This document shows, one piece after another, positions 1 to 16,000 of a stretch of DNA of 64,000 nucleotides. How positions within the stretch are numbered: position 1 is the first letter of the stretch; the number at the start of each line of letters is the position of its first letter. A program made the position numbers and the translations under genes. The notes under the pieces are model-generated. The model had not been told where the DNA came from. It saw only the letters and a list, made by a program, of their open reading frames with translations, and made no database searches. The DNA is from Tigriopus japonicus (Eukaryota; Arthropoda; Copepoda; Harpacticoida; Harpacticidae): the NCBI GenBank assembly GCA_010645155.1, contig JAAGOF010000234.1, positions 766,736 to 830,735 on the forward strand, read 5' to 3'.

Positions 1-119
1 ATTTGTCGATTGTAAAAAATCAGTCTAACTAAATTTGGCCATTAGATGACAAATTGGGAAGAAACACGTTTTTGGCCAAATTTAGCAAGAAAAAAATAAG
101 TTTTGGCCATTTTTAGCCG

Positions 120-285
120 GGGAAAAACATTTTTTGCTCATTTTAGCGGGGATTTTTTTTTTGCCCATTTGTAGCCGAGGAAAACTTTTTTTGCCCATTT
201 GTAGCAGAGGAAAACTTTTTTTGCCCATTTGTAGCCGAGGAAAACTTTTTTTGTCCATTTCTAAGGATAAACGATTTTTGCGCAT
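120..285. repeat. 30-bp minisatellite
   Basis: A unit of 30 bp, built as AGCCGAGGAAAAC, then a run of T, then GCCCATTTGT, recurs with exact 30-bp spacing at about 171, 201 and 231. More degenerate units lie on both sides (about 115-170 and 260-285). The units can be read as short open frames on both strands only because they lack stops; nothing suggests a protein. Confidence 0.85.
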
Positions 286-1971
286 TTTTTTAAGGTTAAA
301 GACTTCTTTTTACCGCCCTCTACTGCCCTGAAAAAAAACAATTCTAGTTAAAAATGTCATTCGAGACATTATCTACTTTGACTAAGAACCTTAGCCTAAG
401 CTCCTTTCTCGCTCGGGCCTAACATGGTCAAGCGGGTGAAAAGGGCCTAATGCAAGAGTTTTTCAATCCAACAATCATTGCTCCTGCTAGCACTTTGACC
501 AAGAATTTGGTTACACAGCGGTCTTAGATGATTGTCAGGTCGGATTATCTCAGAGTCCAAACTGTGCGTTAACTTTGGCGCGTCGAGTCCAAGATCTGCA
601 GGTAGAAGATGAAGCAAAATCAGAAATCCCTTTATCCAATATTGCCCTTGTATGGCTGCTAATCTGCTCTGTCAAGCTCATTAACAAAGGCGAATTGGAA
701 CCTCGAGGGTCTTGCCAGGCTTGGGTTTGTAATTCGTTCGTTCTTGGCTATTCTTTCCTGCGTGGATTCGCGCTCCTCGTCATAAGGGCTGGTTCGTCCG
801 TGTCCGTGATTGGTGCTCGGTTAGCGTTACTCCCGTCGCTTCCATCACCGCTTCAACCGCGTGGAAGACAAGTCTCGCGCTTTCTGTCGCTAGCTCTCGT
901 TTTCGCTCTCTTCTCTTGATCTCATCTACGGTGTGATTATTTCCTCCAATCAAATGACGCTCGCCTCCAACGTCAGGGCCAGCCAAACCAGAGAATCACG
1001 AGCACTGACGGCTCGCCATCTGAAATCTCTCCTCACTGAGTGCCAAGCTGAAACCATTGGCACACTAACCAAGAGCCTCTGTCAAAGGAAGGAAAATCGT
1101 GACGAAATCTCAACGGTAAAACCAAAGTAAGATCACTGTTCGTTTGCTTGCTCGCTCGGGGATTTTTCATGACAAGAGCCTGCTTCTCCTGCTCCTGCTC
1201 CTCCCTTCCTTCCTTCGTTCGTTCTATTCCATCCCCTCCCCTCCCCCCTCCCTTGAAAGAGGGTAACACATGGCCATGTGGCCATCCCACATATGCAGCA
1301 GTAGATAGGATCATCCTCGGAGGGAGGTAGATTTACTTCTATATTTAGTATCTAACTGTCAGCAGATTCGAGGAGGCACGTGCCTTCCTTCCTCCGCACT
1401 CGAGGATTAATTATCCGGAACACCACTGCTGAATTAAGGCTTATTGCCCAGTGAATTGCCATTTCGGGTGGAGTTTAAAGTTGATTGTTGGTTAGATTCT
1501 TAGCAGGATATACTCTGCTTCCCTGAAATTGCATATTCTGAAGTCATACGTGGAATTTCATGAATCAATACTGGTCGACCATAACCAAGTCTGTGATAGC
1601 CATTCCACATTGGGGGTAGTTCTCGTTTTTTCGTCGTGCCGTTTCAAATCTGGCCATCATGGAAGGTAAGACGTCAATATGGTGTGTGAATAATTTCATG
1701 CTCAAAGACACAATTCTCGTTCTGTAATGGAATCATCAAAATACATTTGAAAAATAGCTTTTAGGTGTATTTTGATAGTGTTTTTATTTGGCACAATATT
1801 TCATTATAAAATCAATCACTTTGGACTATCATGTAGAGCTTTGTTGGTAACTTGAAAACGTGAGATATTTAACGACAATGATCATTTTTTGAAAAGCAAT
1901 ATATTTGAGGAAATGATCTAAAATTACATAGAATGCTTTGGAGAGTCATTAGGCCCAATTCTTATTCAATA
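286..1971. other. No gene recognised; GC-richer stretch with a pyrimidine tract
   Basis: From about 560 to 1400 the base composition is clearly richer in G and C than the AT-rich flanks, and 1172-1256 is a strongly pyrimidine-biased tract on the plus strand (CTCCTGCTCC-like runs). Several short open frames overlap on both strands but none has a recognisable motif or continues through plausible splice sites. A promoter or 5' untranslated exon is possible but unproven. From 1400 to 1971 I see nothing. Confidence 0.3.
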
Positions 1972-3410
1972 TGGGCACCATCATATTCAACTCCTTGTTG
2001 GATGGGGTGTGAAATCATTGGGTAGCTGCCACGAACTTGACCATGTCCAACTTTCGGGTCTTCCTCTTGATCGCAGACTTCAGAAGGGCCCGAGTTGTGT
2101 GGTCATGACTTGAACTTCGATGAAACTCAATCTTAAAAGTAACAACCGAAAAGAGAGAGATCTGGATTTCTATGCGGCCATCTCATTCTTCATAAAGGAG
2201 GGCAGGTTGTTCTCCAAGAAGACCTGAGTCCTATTTGACTTGTGGCTGTGGCCAGAGTCCTGGATTAAAATCTCCTTGTCCCGATCAAAGTTGGTATCAA
2301 TCCAAATGAGAGTGTCGATGTATTATTTGGTATTAGCAGGGATTCCAACTTCGGTAAAATTTGGATCCATGATCGAAGACCTGGATAGAAGTTGGATTTC
2401 TCCTTTGAAGTACTAGAGGCACTTCAAGAAGGATCACACGCAATGACAGAGGGCGGGGGTCTGTTGACTTCTGCATTGACGATGCACTTATTCTAATCAA
2501 ATGAAGTATCTCATTGAAATGTAATGTAAAAAAATATTTCACCTAAATATTATGCTGTTTTGAGCAGTTTTTAAACATTTCGTTTTTTTTCCAAGACTAA
2601 AGGAAAATTGCCGTTTTGCATTGAATTATTTCAATCCAGAATCTTCATGTTTTCAGTGAATCATTTGAAATTTTGGCAAACAAATGATGATCCCATGATC
2701 CCATGATTGATGTATTGAAGATCCCAATTTTCGTTATTTTTTAAGACCCTTTTTCAGGGGAATAGTCGAACTAAATTGGTAAGATATTCTGCGTGGGAAG
2801 TAAATAATTGATCAGTTTGGCCCCGAAAATTATATTGACGGATTAGAATCTCGAATAGAAAATTGCAGCTCCAATTGAAAGAAAATGATGGAAACTCTGG
2901 GTTGAATATTCAACCAAATCTTGGACAATACAATATTAATTAAATGTAAATAAAAGCTGTCAAGAATAACCAATTTTCATTACTCGATATGAATATTTAA
3001 CAGCGAAGGTTTGTCTACCTACATTTCCGTCATCGCCAATTTTTCTTCAAAAAATGTTTTTCAATGAAAAAAGTTGAAAAAATATTTGGACAACTCTATT
3101 GATGACCTAAGGCACGTCTCTTCTCTGATGGCTTTCTCCTTCTTCTTCTCCGTAATATGATTGCTGTGCCTGTGGATGCTGACGGACATGTCAAGATCTT
3201 CAAAGGAGTTCTTGTGGATGGTCTTGGTGTCTTTTCGGTTTTTGCGTCGGGTTTTGTTTTGACATCCCCGGACTTGTTGTAAGCCTTGACAACGCGAAAC
3301 ACGGTGGCCTTTGGCAACTTGTTCAATCTTGCGATCTTAGAGGGCCTTTGTCTAGCGTTACAGACGACGGGAATGGAAGAATTTTCATCTTCTTCATCGA
3401 CCTGAGTCAA
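1972..3410 (-). pseudogene. Decayed mariner-type transposase
   Basis: Read on the minus strand, the start (3410-3096) gives a helix-turn-helix of the mariner kind: a stretch with PSKIARLNKLPKATVFRVVK followed by a basic, proline-rich segment. The catalytic end lies about 2330-1972. It includes an IQDSGHSHKSNRTQVFLENN-like segment (the family's QDSAPAH...FL region with the second catalytic Asp), then remnants of the WPPNSPDLNPLDY block broken by a stop. The protein end VEYDGAHIE and its stop at 1974-1972 match the usual mariner C-terminus. The middle (about 2560-3080) is AT-rich and unreadable, and the frame is broken several times. I did not find terminal inverted repeats. It is an old, dead copy; a Tc1-like relative is the alternative. 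Confidence 0.72.
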
Positions 3411-4483
3411 TTGTTTCGTCGGTTATTTTGATCAAATGGTGCTTGAGAGTTAGCTGAATGAAGAAAACGCCAAAATTCGAAGGAAATGATTACTTTAAAA
3501 CAAATATTAAATGTCATAGAATTAATTATAGGTGAAGCTTTCTCAAGGCGTCAAAGCGATTGCTTTTATATTTTTGATCGCCTTTCACGAAGGCTTTTTT
3601 TCATGATATTTTTCTTCGATTATTATTCCTTTTTAGCACTTTGCACGTCTGATTTTGTCACTAAAGTAACCATTTTTGAAATTTCTTCATGAACAAAGCC
3701 ATAACTGGACCGATATTTTTTCATATTCAGTGTTTCACTTGCTAACCAAAACTATGGGGAAATTAGAGACATTTGTTCTGAAAACTACTGCCAATTAGAT
3801 GAGAGAGCATAAATACATTTTCGAATACATGCCACAACAATAGTAAATAAATACATGTCAATGCAATTTTAAGTAAGATCTAGGGCCCGGAAAAATATTT
3901 GCTAAAAAGTGACAATATATCAAAAATGAATTTTCTTCATAAGCTCAAAATATTTGAGAAATAACCCAGATATTTGAAACATACTTTTGTCAACGCCATT
4001 ATTTGGTAATGAATGAGTATAGTTGAACAAATTCAGCTGGGGATTTGGGGGAAAAATTGGCTAGGGTTGGGTCAGAGCTTAGCTCTGCGTTTCATAGTTT
4101 AAGTCCGCTAAGTTAAGTAGGGGAAAAGTTCGTTTCGATTGATAGTCAACACGAAGAATGCAAATTAGGCTCGAGGGATTTTCATCAAGATTTTTGGAGG
4201 CTTCGTCTCGATTCTAAGGCATACCTATCCATTTTGGCTTCAGAATATCTAGCTGAATTCGTCCGATTACACTAATCCATTTCGTTTATGTGCACAAATT
4301 TATCCAATATATATTTTGGCAAGTTTCATCTAATGGGTCGTTTTTGGAGGCACAATTGACATGTAACTGGTTAAACATTAGAATTTTCAATTTCCCTCAG
4401 TACTCTGCACCTCCGTGTGTATATGACAGTAGTTACGGTTATTTTAATGCTCAACTTTAGAAACAAAAGCTTTTTTTTTTTAA
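3411..4483. other. AT-rich sequence without recognisable features
   Basis: Only short open frames without motifs are present on either strand. I see no RNA gene, repeat or promoter that I can support. Confidence 0.4.
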
Positions 4484-4790
4484 AAGCTATATGAAATCTT
4501 TGGGAATTTGTTTTTTGATATATCGGTAACGTTTTACGACTTTTTCGGGTCAAAAATGGACAATTCTAACCCAAATAACTCATCTGCTGATGAATGTATT
4601 TTTATTCCGGTTTATCAAAAATTGTTATTATTAGTAGGTTTTTAGTTATAAAACATTTTCCCTGAACCTAAACTTATATGATACAACGAAAGTGAAGTTG
4701 TTTTCCATTGAATTGTGGATCCAAAAAATGCCAAGATGTCTTGGGGCATTTCGATCAAACCCAAAAAGCCATTTGAAACACAGTGTGTTG
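4484..4790 (+). repeat. Interspersed repeat E, copy 1
   Basis: This segment resembles 35812-36152 in the same orientation. Shared blocks include ATGAAATCTTTGGGAATTTG, GGGTCAAAAATGGAC, AAATAACTCA, GTAGGTTTTTAG and CCCTGAACCTAAACTTA (or close variants). It has no coding sign. The second copy carries a short extra segment in the middle. The class of element is unknown; the ends are approximate. Confidence 0.75.
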
Positions 4791-6569
4791 GTTGTTCATT
4801 GCTCAGTAATGCTGCCAACGAACATCGAAAGCTCGAAGCTCGAGTTCAATAAAAAAACAACGACAAAGTTTTTGGTTGTAGCCTGTTTTGCCTTTCAATA
4901 AAAATGAACTGATGTTTTTATCGGGTTTGCTCGCCAGTTTTGAGTCTGTGACATTTGCATAAAATCAGGCCCTAGATTTGGAGCTTGAACTCAGATTTAT
5001 TTTAGATGGTTTGTAAAAAGGCATTGTCATATGGTACACACATATTAGCGTGAGAGATGTACAAAAATTACTTTGGCTTACTATTTTCACTTTGCTTAAA
5101 GTTCCTATGCCAAAGCAAAAGGGGTGACCGTGGTGCGCTACGTATAATCCGGGTGGTCGTGCCCAATGCCAATCCAACCAGGTGTCTACTGTATATATCA
5201 ATTCTAGGCAAACGCTTTTGTTCGTACACTTTTTGTACACTCTTTTGTTCGGTCATCAGATTGAAAATGATTCCTTTAAAGTCTATCAAATCATTGAATG
5301 TAAATCTTTTCTTATCAAATTCGAAGGAATCAAATCCGTTATAGCAAGTGGCGATAGTAAAGGCAAATGAGGTAAAGGTGGTTGTTAGAACATCCCCTCA
5401 ATGATGTGCAACCGACCAAGATCATTAAAGTCAATGTGTGTTTCTGGCTCGTGCTGAAAGAGATTTGGTAACCGTCGCTTGAACGATTCCCATTTGCCGG
5501 CTGTTCACTCATTGAAAATCAGTTGAAAAGATCGTACTCTGCGAGTCTTGTGCAGCCTTCTCTCTGAATGTAGTAGAAACCTATCTGACTGGCGCACCAA
5601 AGCATTTACAAGCTAGTGGTGGTTGAGCATGGTTGCTCGATTCTGTGCCTGGGATATCTGTGAAGGGTCTGATGTTCGCAGAAGAAGCGGAACTGGCGCT
5701 CCAACCTTGTTTCGGATCAAGCTACCAAAGACAAACGTGGTCTCCACATCGTAGAGTAGTACATTTAACTTAAGCCAACCGCTCGTCGGATCATCATGAT
5801 GTGGCAGGGACTTTGAAGAGTCAGATGTGAAGCGGGAATTATTGTACGTCGGGTCTTGTTCTCTCTGCCCTTTTCCTGCTCCTCTTCCTGGGCACTTCAA
5901 ATCCTCCTCGATGAGCTCGTGGTCAGGGAGGATTGGCGGGTAGTTGAACCACTACTGGTAGTAGCTTATCGTCGAATAAGTACGACATCCCCAGTGAGCG
6001 AGTACAACGTAAGCAGGAGACATACGGGCGTTCAACGTATAAAGTTGTACACCTGCCATATTGTGGCCCGTGCTAACTGAGGATCGGAAACCTTCGAATT
6101 AAAACGAGTCGAAGCAACATTAAGAGGCACTCAGGACACACAGACCCCATCCAGATGGGGAAAGAGACAACCAGGCAAGAGCCACGCGGCGGCAATCTGG
6201 CATGGTGGAATCATGGTCGCCCCCAAATTGCTAGGATGTGCTTTGGGGTAAAGTCAAGGTGGCCAGAAGGGAGAGCTTGTGTGGGTTCATTAAATGGAAT
6301 TTGAAGTCGGCTTTTTCATGCTTTCGGGTGGTGAGCTTGCGTTGAAGTTGCAATCTAGATCACCCAACGCACGTTTTGATAATGGACTCGGAAGGCTTTC
6401 AAAAGGGACATCATCGATGCCATTTATCGTTTCGATTAGCATAAACCGATCATATCAAAAGACGGCAAATTCGCTACGTCCAATCGAGTTGATACAAGTA
6501 TTCAAGCTTTTGTTTTCATTCCTACTTTTGATTGACTAAAACAGGATCCTTTCTTTCTTTTTGTTATAG
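4791..6569. other. No gene recognised upstream of senseless
   Basis: The region must contain, or lie inside the intron before, any earlier exon of the zinc-finger gene that follows, but I could not find a SNAG-like start or a convincing donor site. Open frames at 5613-5900 (minus), 5856-6080 and 6294-6539 have no recognisable content. Confidence 0.3.
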
Positions 6570-8622
<2,053 letters not shown>

Positions 8623-8844
8623 CACCTCGCCAATAAAAAGAACATTGATTACATCACTCTTCCCACAAACGCCTTGAGCCTCCAATTGCGGCAAACTAGA
8701 AATACACCCATGCCATGTTAATGGGAGACCACTATAGTTTCAAAGCAACCTTAACTACTATCAATGATTGAAAGAAACCAATGGTTTGCCTCATCTCTTT
8801 AGTATGCACCCACATTGGTTCTGTTATTTTTTTCATTCATGTTA

Positions 8845-8850
8845 AATAAA
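8845..8850 (+). terminator. Polyadenylation signal for senseless
   Basis: AATAAA lies 223 bp after the stop codon of the zinc-finger gene, in AT-rich sequence with a GT-rich stretch about 25 bp further on. No other coding exon intervenes. Confidence 0.65.
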
Positions 8851-11800
8851 GTTAAACGCTTGTATTAGACACCGAGTGTGGTTTTTTAAGAGCAAATTTT
8901 CGCAAATCGATTGAGATTTATTTGTCAATCGTTTTCGTCGTGAGTCATGACTCATGACCTTTGGAAACCAACCCTCTAAAAATTTCTCATTATTCATTAT
9001 CTATTCATTAGAACAAACACCCAATGGTTGAACCGAAGAACAGAGGCTAGTTTTTAGACGTAAAGAACAATCTTAAGATCGTACTTAAAGTGAATTTTGG
9101 CTTCTGTTTTTTTTAAGAACGAAAGGTGGGAACGAACTGCGACACGTCTACCATCACAACTCTTTTCTTCATCCAAGAAATTTCAGAGTCCCATTAAATT
9201 GAAAATACATTGTCCGCATGAAACTTGAAGTGCGTCGTTTCAAGTTGACAAAAAAATAAGGCTTAACGAATATGTGTGATTGCCTGTCGTCAAAAATTAC
9301 CTTCTCAAAACATGTAATTGATTAAAATCACATTGTCTAAAGACGTAATTGACTTCAATGGACCTCAAATGAAATTTAAACATATGGGGATAAGGTAAAT
9401 ATTATTTTGGTGCACTTTGTGGCAAAATCATACTGCTTGTGATATTTTATATTTGGGTGTTGAATTAGATTTATTTTTAGAGTTTTTTTGTTGTTGTTGG
9501 TTGCGAATTTTTAAATACTCCTATAAGGAATGTGATTCCCTGTAAAATAATACAATCTAAAATATAACTCTTGACTTAAATGCTGTTAGAGGATCAGCTA
9601 CTACAAATTCCTAATATCATGCCTTATTTCTTCTTTGTAGCAAAAGTATTTCAAGGAAATTATGATTTTTTTTCTTTGTTACAGAATTTAAATATTCATT
9701 TTAGGTGCTTATGAACATGGCTTTTTGGGTTGCCATTTCAATTTTAATGGTCGTGAAAAACTCTGCAAAATATTGAATGACACACATTTTGTCATGAAAT
9801 GAATTGACATTAAAAAGTGTATCTAATAAGCTGATGTTCTAGTATCTTTTTGTGAGAGATTTTTGTTTCAAGCGTGAGTCGGTACAATTTCAGCAATTAT
9901 TCAATAAAATGTTCATGGGTATACTTTGCCTGGCAATTTACATGCAGTAGTAAAAACTCAACATTTTCTATGAATCATATGACCCATTTCCTACTTTTTT
10001 ATCTCCGTACTGAACCTTGAAAACCCCTAATGTTAAAACTAGATCTGTTTTAAGTGAAAATCATAGTAGTGGATTCTAGAGATTCTTACTTTTTACTTTT
10101 TTTCTTGTAATTTTAAGATCTCTATTCTGTTACTTTTTTAAAACAAGTGGCAACAAACACTGATTCATGGCGTCCCTGAACGCAAAAACAATCCACCCTC
10201 AAGAATCTTGGAAGTCATCAAGGTTTCTAAATTTGAAGAGTGAATACTTAACTTCAAACTAATATCTATACTTCCGACACTTTTTGACGTATAGAATCCT
10301 TAAAACCGCAGTTTTCCTGCAACAAAACTCTGCAAGTCCTACAGAATATGGTAACCCTGACACAAAACTTCGTCCAATCAGAATCGAGGTCCCGTAGAGG
10401 ACGGTCTAATCAGAGAAGACAGACCTTTTGTGTCTCTTTTATATTGAGACTTTTAAGGCTTATCCCAGATTTCCCAAAAATGTCTTCAGTGTTGCCAGAT
10501 GCTTGGATGCTGGGTAATTACCCATTTCTGGGGTGACTTTGACATAATTTGGGCACCATATTTGGCAACTCAAAACTCTAAAATCTGGGGTAATTTGCTT
10601 CAAATATGTGAAAAAGTGAAATTCACACTTTTTCAGTGATTTTTGCTAATAATCAACATTGCCCAAAGTTGAAATACTTTAAAATTATGACAGCACTTGA
10701 AAACAAGGGAATTCAAATTCCTTCAAATCTCTTTGAGTTTGGAGTTGCCATTTTTTTGTCTAAATCTAGTTTTTGGAGCAAAATGTGTTTCCTTGCCCGA
10801 TGAAAATATATCACAGGCATTTCCCTTGAGTCGAAAATGGGAGGACTGATGTCAGGGCGTGTAATCAGACATGATTAGAGTGGCCGAAAGTATTTGAAGT
10901 GGAAAACCAAATCTTTAAATACTAAATAAATAAAACATATAAAATGAATTGATAACATGTTCATATGTTACACCTAAATATTTAAAAAGCATCTAAAATT
11001 TCATGAAAACTTCAAACTGTTGAATAAAGATTTTTCAATGACGTTGATAGAACTGGTTGAAATTGAAGGCAGAAATTGAAGTATTATAAAAAGTATTAAA
11101 ATTTTTCTTCTCAAGCGTCCTTGTGAATAGTGATTTTCATATTGGATTGTTGTCCAAGATTTGCAAAGCTTGAACGACCAAAATGTATTTCCAAGGTACA
11201 ATCACTAAAATTTGGTGTCCATCAGTGATAAAAGTTACAAAAATAGAATAAATCGATAAATTAAAGCTGTTTCTTAACATTAGGAGTACATTTTCTTCCA
11301 AGTATTTTTGAGCCAAAACATCATATTTTGTTTTATAAAATTCAAGGAAACACTAAAATCATAGAAGTTCTTGAAACGATCAACGAAATTAAGGTTTTTT
11401 TTTTATTTTGGAAGAACTTGCCCAAAAATTTAAAATCTGCTGAAAGTGGCAAGATATTTAAAATAAATTTTCGTACATTTCATTGCAAATTTTTTGGCCC
11501 TCTGTCATGGTGGATGGTTTTAAAGGCCTTTTGTGTCTTTGTTAGATTATTTTGTGTCTGGTCAGTCCAAATGATTGGGTACTTTAACCCCCAAAATGGT
11601 AATTTTACAACTTGGGAAATTTGTTGGGGTTATTTCTGACGTAATTTACGACTTTTGTAGGGTATTTTCCAAAAAAAAGAGATCTGCCACCACTGAATGT
11701 TTAATAGACCTTGCAGAAAACCTAAGTGGAGTGGAGATCGACAGGGTTTCCAAAGAAGAGAGTTGAGTCTTTCCGTTTTTTCATACAGTCTCATGTGTAA

Positions 11801-13007
11801 AACTTCATGAATGTGTTGGGGCCTCTCTACTTTTAGGTTTGTAGACCTTCCAACATGTAACTCTTGAATTTGAAGCCATTAAATGGTGGTTTTCTTGGGA
11901 CGAAAGCTTCCAAGACACATATCTAATACTGTTGTGTTTCGAGTTGGATTTTCGGCAGAGTTTTGCCATTTTAGTTTTTAGGGTCAAAAATCTGACCACA
12001 ACTAAACTATCAACAAAAAATAGACCTTATCTACCATAAAATATGGCAGCATTGCCAACTCGAAATCCATTTTCAAAACTATCGATGGAACTCGAAATCG
12101 AACTAGTTCGAGTGTTGCCAACTGGTCCTTGTTTAGGTCTTTTCAAAAAGTTCTATACACCGTACCCTTTTTAAGAGCGATAAACTTCCGAATCAAAACT
12201 GGCAGCACTCCTGGTTTGAAACATATCATTAATATCTAATACTGATGCTAAATAACGATTTGAGTGAACAAATGATAGTGAAGTGTTATGTACTCAATAT
12301 TAACTATTTTATACCAATTCAGTGCATGAATTGTCTAGACATCATTCCAACATGTGTACCTGTCTCTTAAAGATAGTTAAATGCCTCCCATTCTTTGGTA
12401 AATCACATACACCACTCCTCATCAATCCCATTCAACTTATCCTTTAATGGCAATGTTTTCAGATCAAAAGTACAAAACAACACCATCAAAGCAAAGAACT
12501 GCATGAAGGTGACCTGTTCCTTACTGCATTCACCATGGACAAACATTTAGAAAGAATCATCAATAATTCAACTATAAAATTACAAAGAATTGGTTCAATC
12601 TAATGCTTCCTCTCTGTTTGGCCGGTAAAAATGTTGTTATTTGGTATTTAATTGATTTTAAGTATTTCAGACCATGTAATGTTGGCTAAAAACGGTGTTT
12701 TTGAGGGACAGAATAGGGGTACTGTGGCTGTGAGCTTCATTGTTATTACCGGGTACCCATTTCTCCAAGCAGTCACCCAATTTTCATGAAACTTGGGCTG
12801 AGTTTAGTAAAACCCGTTATCTGAAGTTGGTATTACAGTATTAAAGTTATATGTACATGTACTCGAGATCCATTCTCAATTTTGTGCGGATAGTGTTTTG
12901 GCAGCTCAATTTTGACTAATTCTTGAGAACATAAGGTATCATAGAAACAGATGAAAGGGACCCCTGCGAGGAATTTGGTTTGAAACAAGTCAATCCAGTA
13001 ATGTCGC
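8851..13007. other. AT-rich intergenic DNA, nothing recognised except a possible LINE tail
   Basis: Open frames are short and without motifs. At about 9505-9550 the block CTATAAGGAATGTGATTCCC followed by TGTAAA resembles the 3' tail of the non-LTR element seen at 45504-45572 (antisense to it), so this is probably a tiny 3' relic of the same family. The remainder gives no supportable feature. Confidence 0.4.
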
Positions 13008-16000
13008 TTGTCAGGGCTGGATCCAAAAAGTGATCCCCCTATTCGGAGCATGAAAACGAGGTCAAAGAACGGATCAAATCGGGATAATCCTTCCAGGGGT
13101 GTGAGGGTATCAAACTTAGCCGAGCTTGTTTTCAATGATCCCCCTGGTAGAAAAAGAAAGGAATCCGCATCTCTGGACAATCTCCATCTTGATTGCTAAA
13201 TGAACTTCCGATGCTCGCTAATTCAAGTGATAATTATATTACGTTCAATGAAAGCCGTCGAACGCATTCAGAAATCGCCAAAACCGACAAACCTAGTTCA
13301 AAGGCCAAGTACCAATGTGAGACTGAGATTGTGCATGGCTTTGCTCTGGTTACCGTATGCTTCAACCGATCAAAATGATGGAAAGCACGCATGACATATC
13401 CCCAACTGAGGATATAAACTACGTCGAACACTTGGAAACAGGTGAGGAGTGGTTGTTTTCAATTAACATAAGGTCCTTCCGTTGTCTATAAGAAAAGGAA
13501 GGATAAGAAGGAATAAGTTGGAAGAGCTTTTGCAAATTCAAAAGCCCAAAATAGTCGCTATGCAAGAAATCTGGCAAGTTTAGAAGCGACATATATCCTT
13601 TCGTAATTATCGATTTGAATATGAAGTCAGATTTATAAAGCGAGGGGGGGGTGTAGGAATTTTAATTCACGACTCGATACAGTACACAAAATGTCCCGAA
13701 TTGAGCCTCATGAACGATGATTGCGAAGTCATCGTTATAGAAACACAAGAACTTTACATCTTGTCGGGGTACTTTCCCCGAACGCAAACATACAAAATGC
13801 CATCCGTGATTTGGACAGACTACTCTCTCTGTGCACATCAAAACGGGTGGTCCTGTGTGGCGACTTCAATATTGACTTTTACAAGCCAACTCGAGAGCGG
13901 TAAAAATGAATAACTTGATGATTCATTATCAATTAGCTCCTTTTACGTCACGGCCGACTAGAATAACCAAGACAACCTCGACACATATTGACAACATATT
14001 TAGCAACAGAAAGACAATCAGAAAATGCGGCATTCTATTGAGTGACATTAGCGACCATCTCGTCCCTTTATCTCGCTTGGCACACAAACCCCACCAAAGG
14101 GTAAGAGTAGTGATGCTGACACTGAAGCATGTCTAAGAAGAGAACTAGGTCCCAAAAACATAGCAGGACTGCGGGATGCCTTGAGCAACATACGTTGGAG
14201 CTTGCCCAAAAATGATGCAAAAGCTGCATTTGAAGAGTTTACGTTCAATTTCGAGACAGCTTTTCACACGAACTGCCCCCTCCGTCAAAGAAAACCAAAC
14301 AAGGCAAAAAGTAAAATAAACCCATGGATGACCAACGGTTTGATGAAATCTCGAAATTGCAAATTAAAGCTGTTCTCCAACTATCAAAAAACACCAACCA
14401 AAGAAAATTACGATAGTTACTTGTCGTATCGTAAAATTTATAACAAGCTAATCAAATCTGCAAAAGAAAAATACTTCATTATACATCATTACTTTGAAGC
14501 AAACCATAACAACACAAACAAAATTTGGAAAGGAACTAAGTCCCTGCTGGGATTTAGCTCCAAGTCACAATCGTCTCCAACACAAGTGAAGGTTGGAAAC
14601 CGTACTGTATCTGGAAGAGGAGCCATGGCAAATGCATTTGACGAGTATTTTACGTCTATCGGAACACTTCAAGTTCAGATGCGCGACAAGTTGGCTCAAA
14701 CACTCTCTTTGAAACCTTACTCAACCAAATTCCCTCTGGCACTAGACAATATTATTTCAAAATGGTGACAAAATCGCAAGTAGTGAACGTGATTGAAAAT
14801 CTCGCCAAACATAGCCATGGTTTCGATGGAATCTCAAGCTTGGTATTAAAAGGCATAAAGCAGGAAATTTCAGGCCCACTTGCCAAACTGATTACATTTC
14901 ACTTACATCGGGCTACATCCCTCCGGATTGGAAAGAGGGAAAAGTTTTGCCTATATTCAAAGGGGGAGACTCCAAGAATTTGTCAAACTATCGCCCTATC
15001 AGTATTCTGAGCTCGCTTTCGAAAATTCTTGAAAAAATCGTATACAATCAAGTATTTGCCCCATTCAACGAGAACCATTTGGTTGACGTTCAATTTGGGT
15101 TTAGACCCGGACACTCGAAAAAACACGCAATTCACAACTTTCTTCAAAACATCTCTGAAAAAGCACAATATAGATATTCTATTGGCTTATTTGTGGATCT
15201 CAGTAAAGCGTTTGACAACGTCCAGGAGAATCTTCTGTTAGAGAAACTAAAGAAATATGGATACAGCTCAAACATCCTAAGGTGGATGAGAAATTATTTA
15301 GAAGGACGGACCCAGCGGGTAATGATTAATGGACATCTTTCAAATCCAATCCAAACGACATGCGGGTACCACAAGGTAGTATTCTCGGCCCTCTTTTATT
15401 TTTAATCTTCATAAATGATCTTCCTCGAGCAACGCAATTTCTGGTGACAATGTACGCAGACGATACGTCATTACAACACTTCTCAAATGACCTAAGATCT
15501 CTAGAAAGAGAAACGAATGAGTGGTTCCAATCTTTAGCAAAATGGTTTAAAGCAAATATATCAAATTTGAATCCATCCAAAACGAAAATCATTTTATTTA
15601 GCGCCAAAAAGGTGAAACACGACCTAGTGTTAAAGATCGATGGGCATCTGATTCAACAAGTCGGATGGTGCTACCAAGAGAAATCAATAAAATTTCTTGG
15701 TTTATGGATTAACGATAAACTAGATTGGAAGGAGCACATCACACAATTAGACACCTCAGTACGTAAACACTTGTTCACATTTTTCATGGCAAAGCAAACC
15801 CTCACCCAAAAAATCCGCCTATTAGTATATAATGCTTTGATAAAGAGTAGACTAGTATATGACATCGAGTATTTTGGCCACTCTTCAGCAATCAGGGGCT
15901 TGGAGACTGCCCTAAAAAGCGCAATTCGATGGATTATAGGAGCCAAACATAGGACTCATACTGGGGATGCTTTCAAAATACTTAATTTGCTCACTATAAA

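Noticed and set aside
134..331. Open frame with repeated ICSRGKLFLP-type peptide
   Set aside because: It is the translation of the 30-bp minisatellite and has a mirror frame on the opposite strand.
575..919. 114-codon open frame on the plus strand
   Set aside because: No motif, low-complexity hydrophobic translation, and an equally open frame on the other strand; probably composition-driven.
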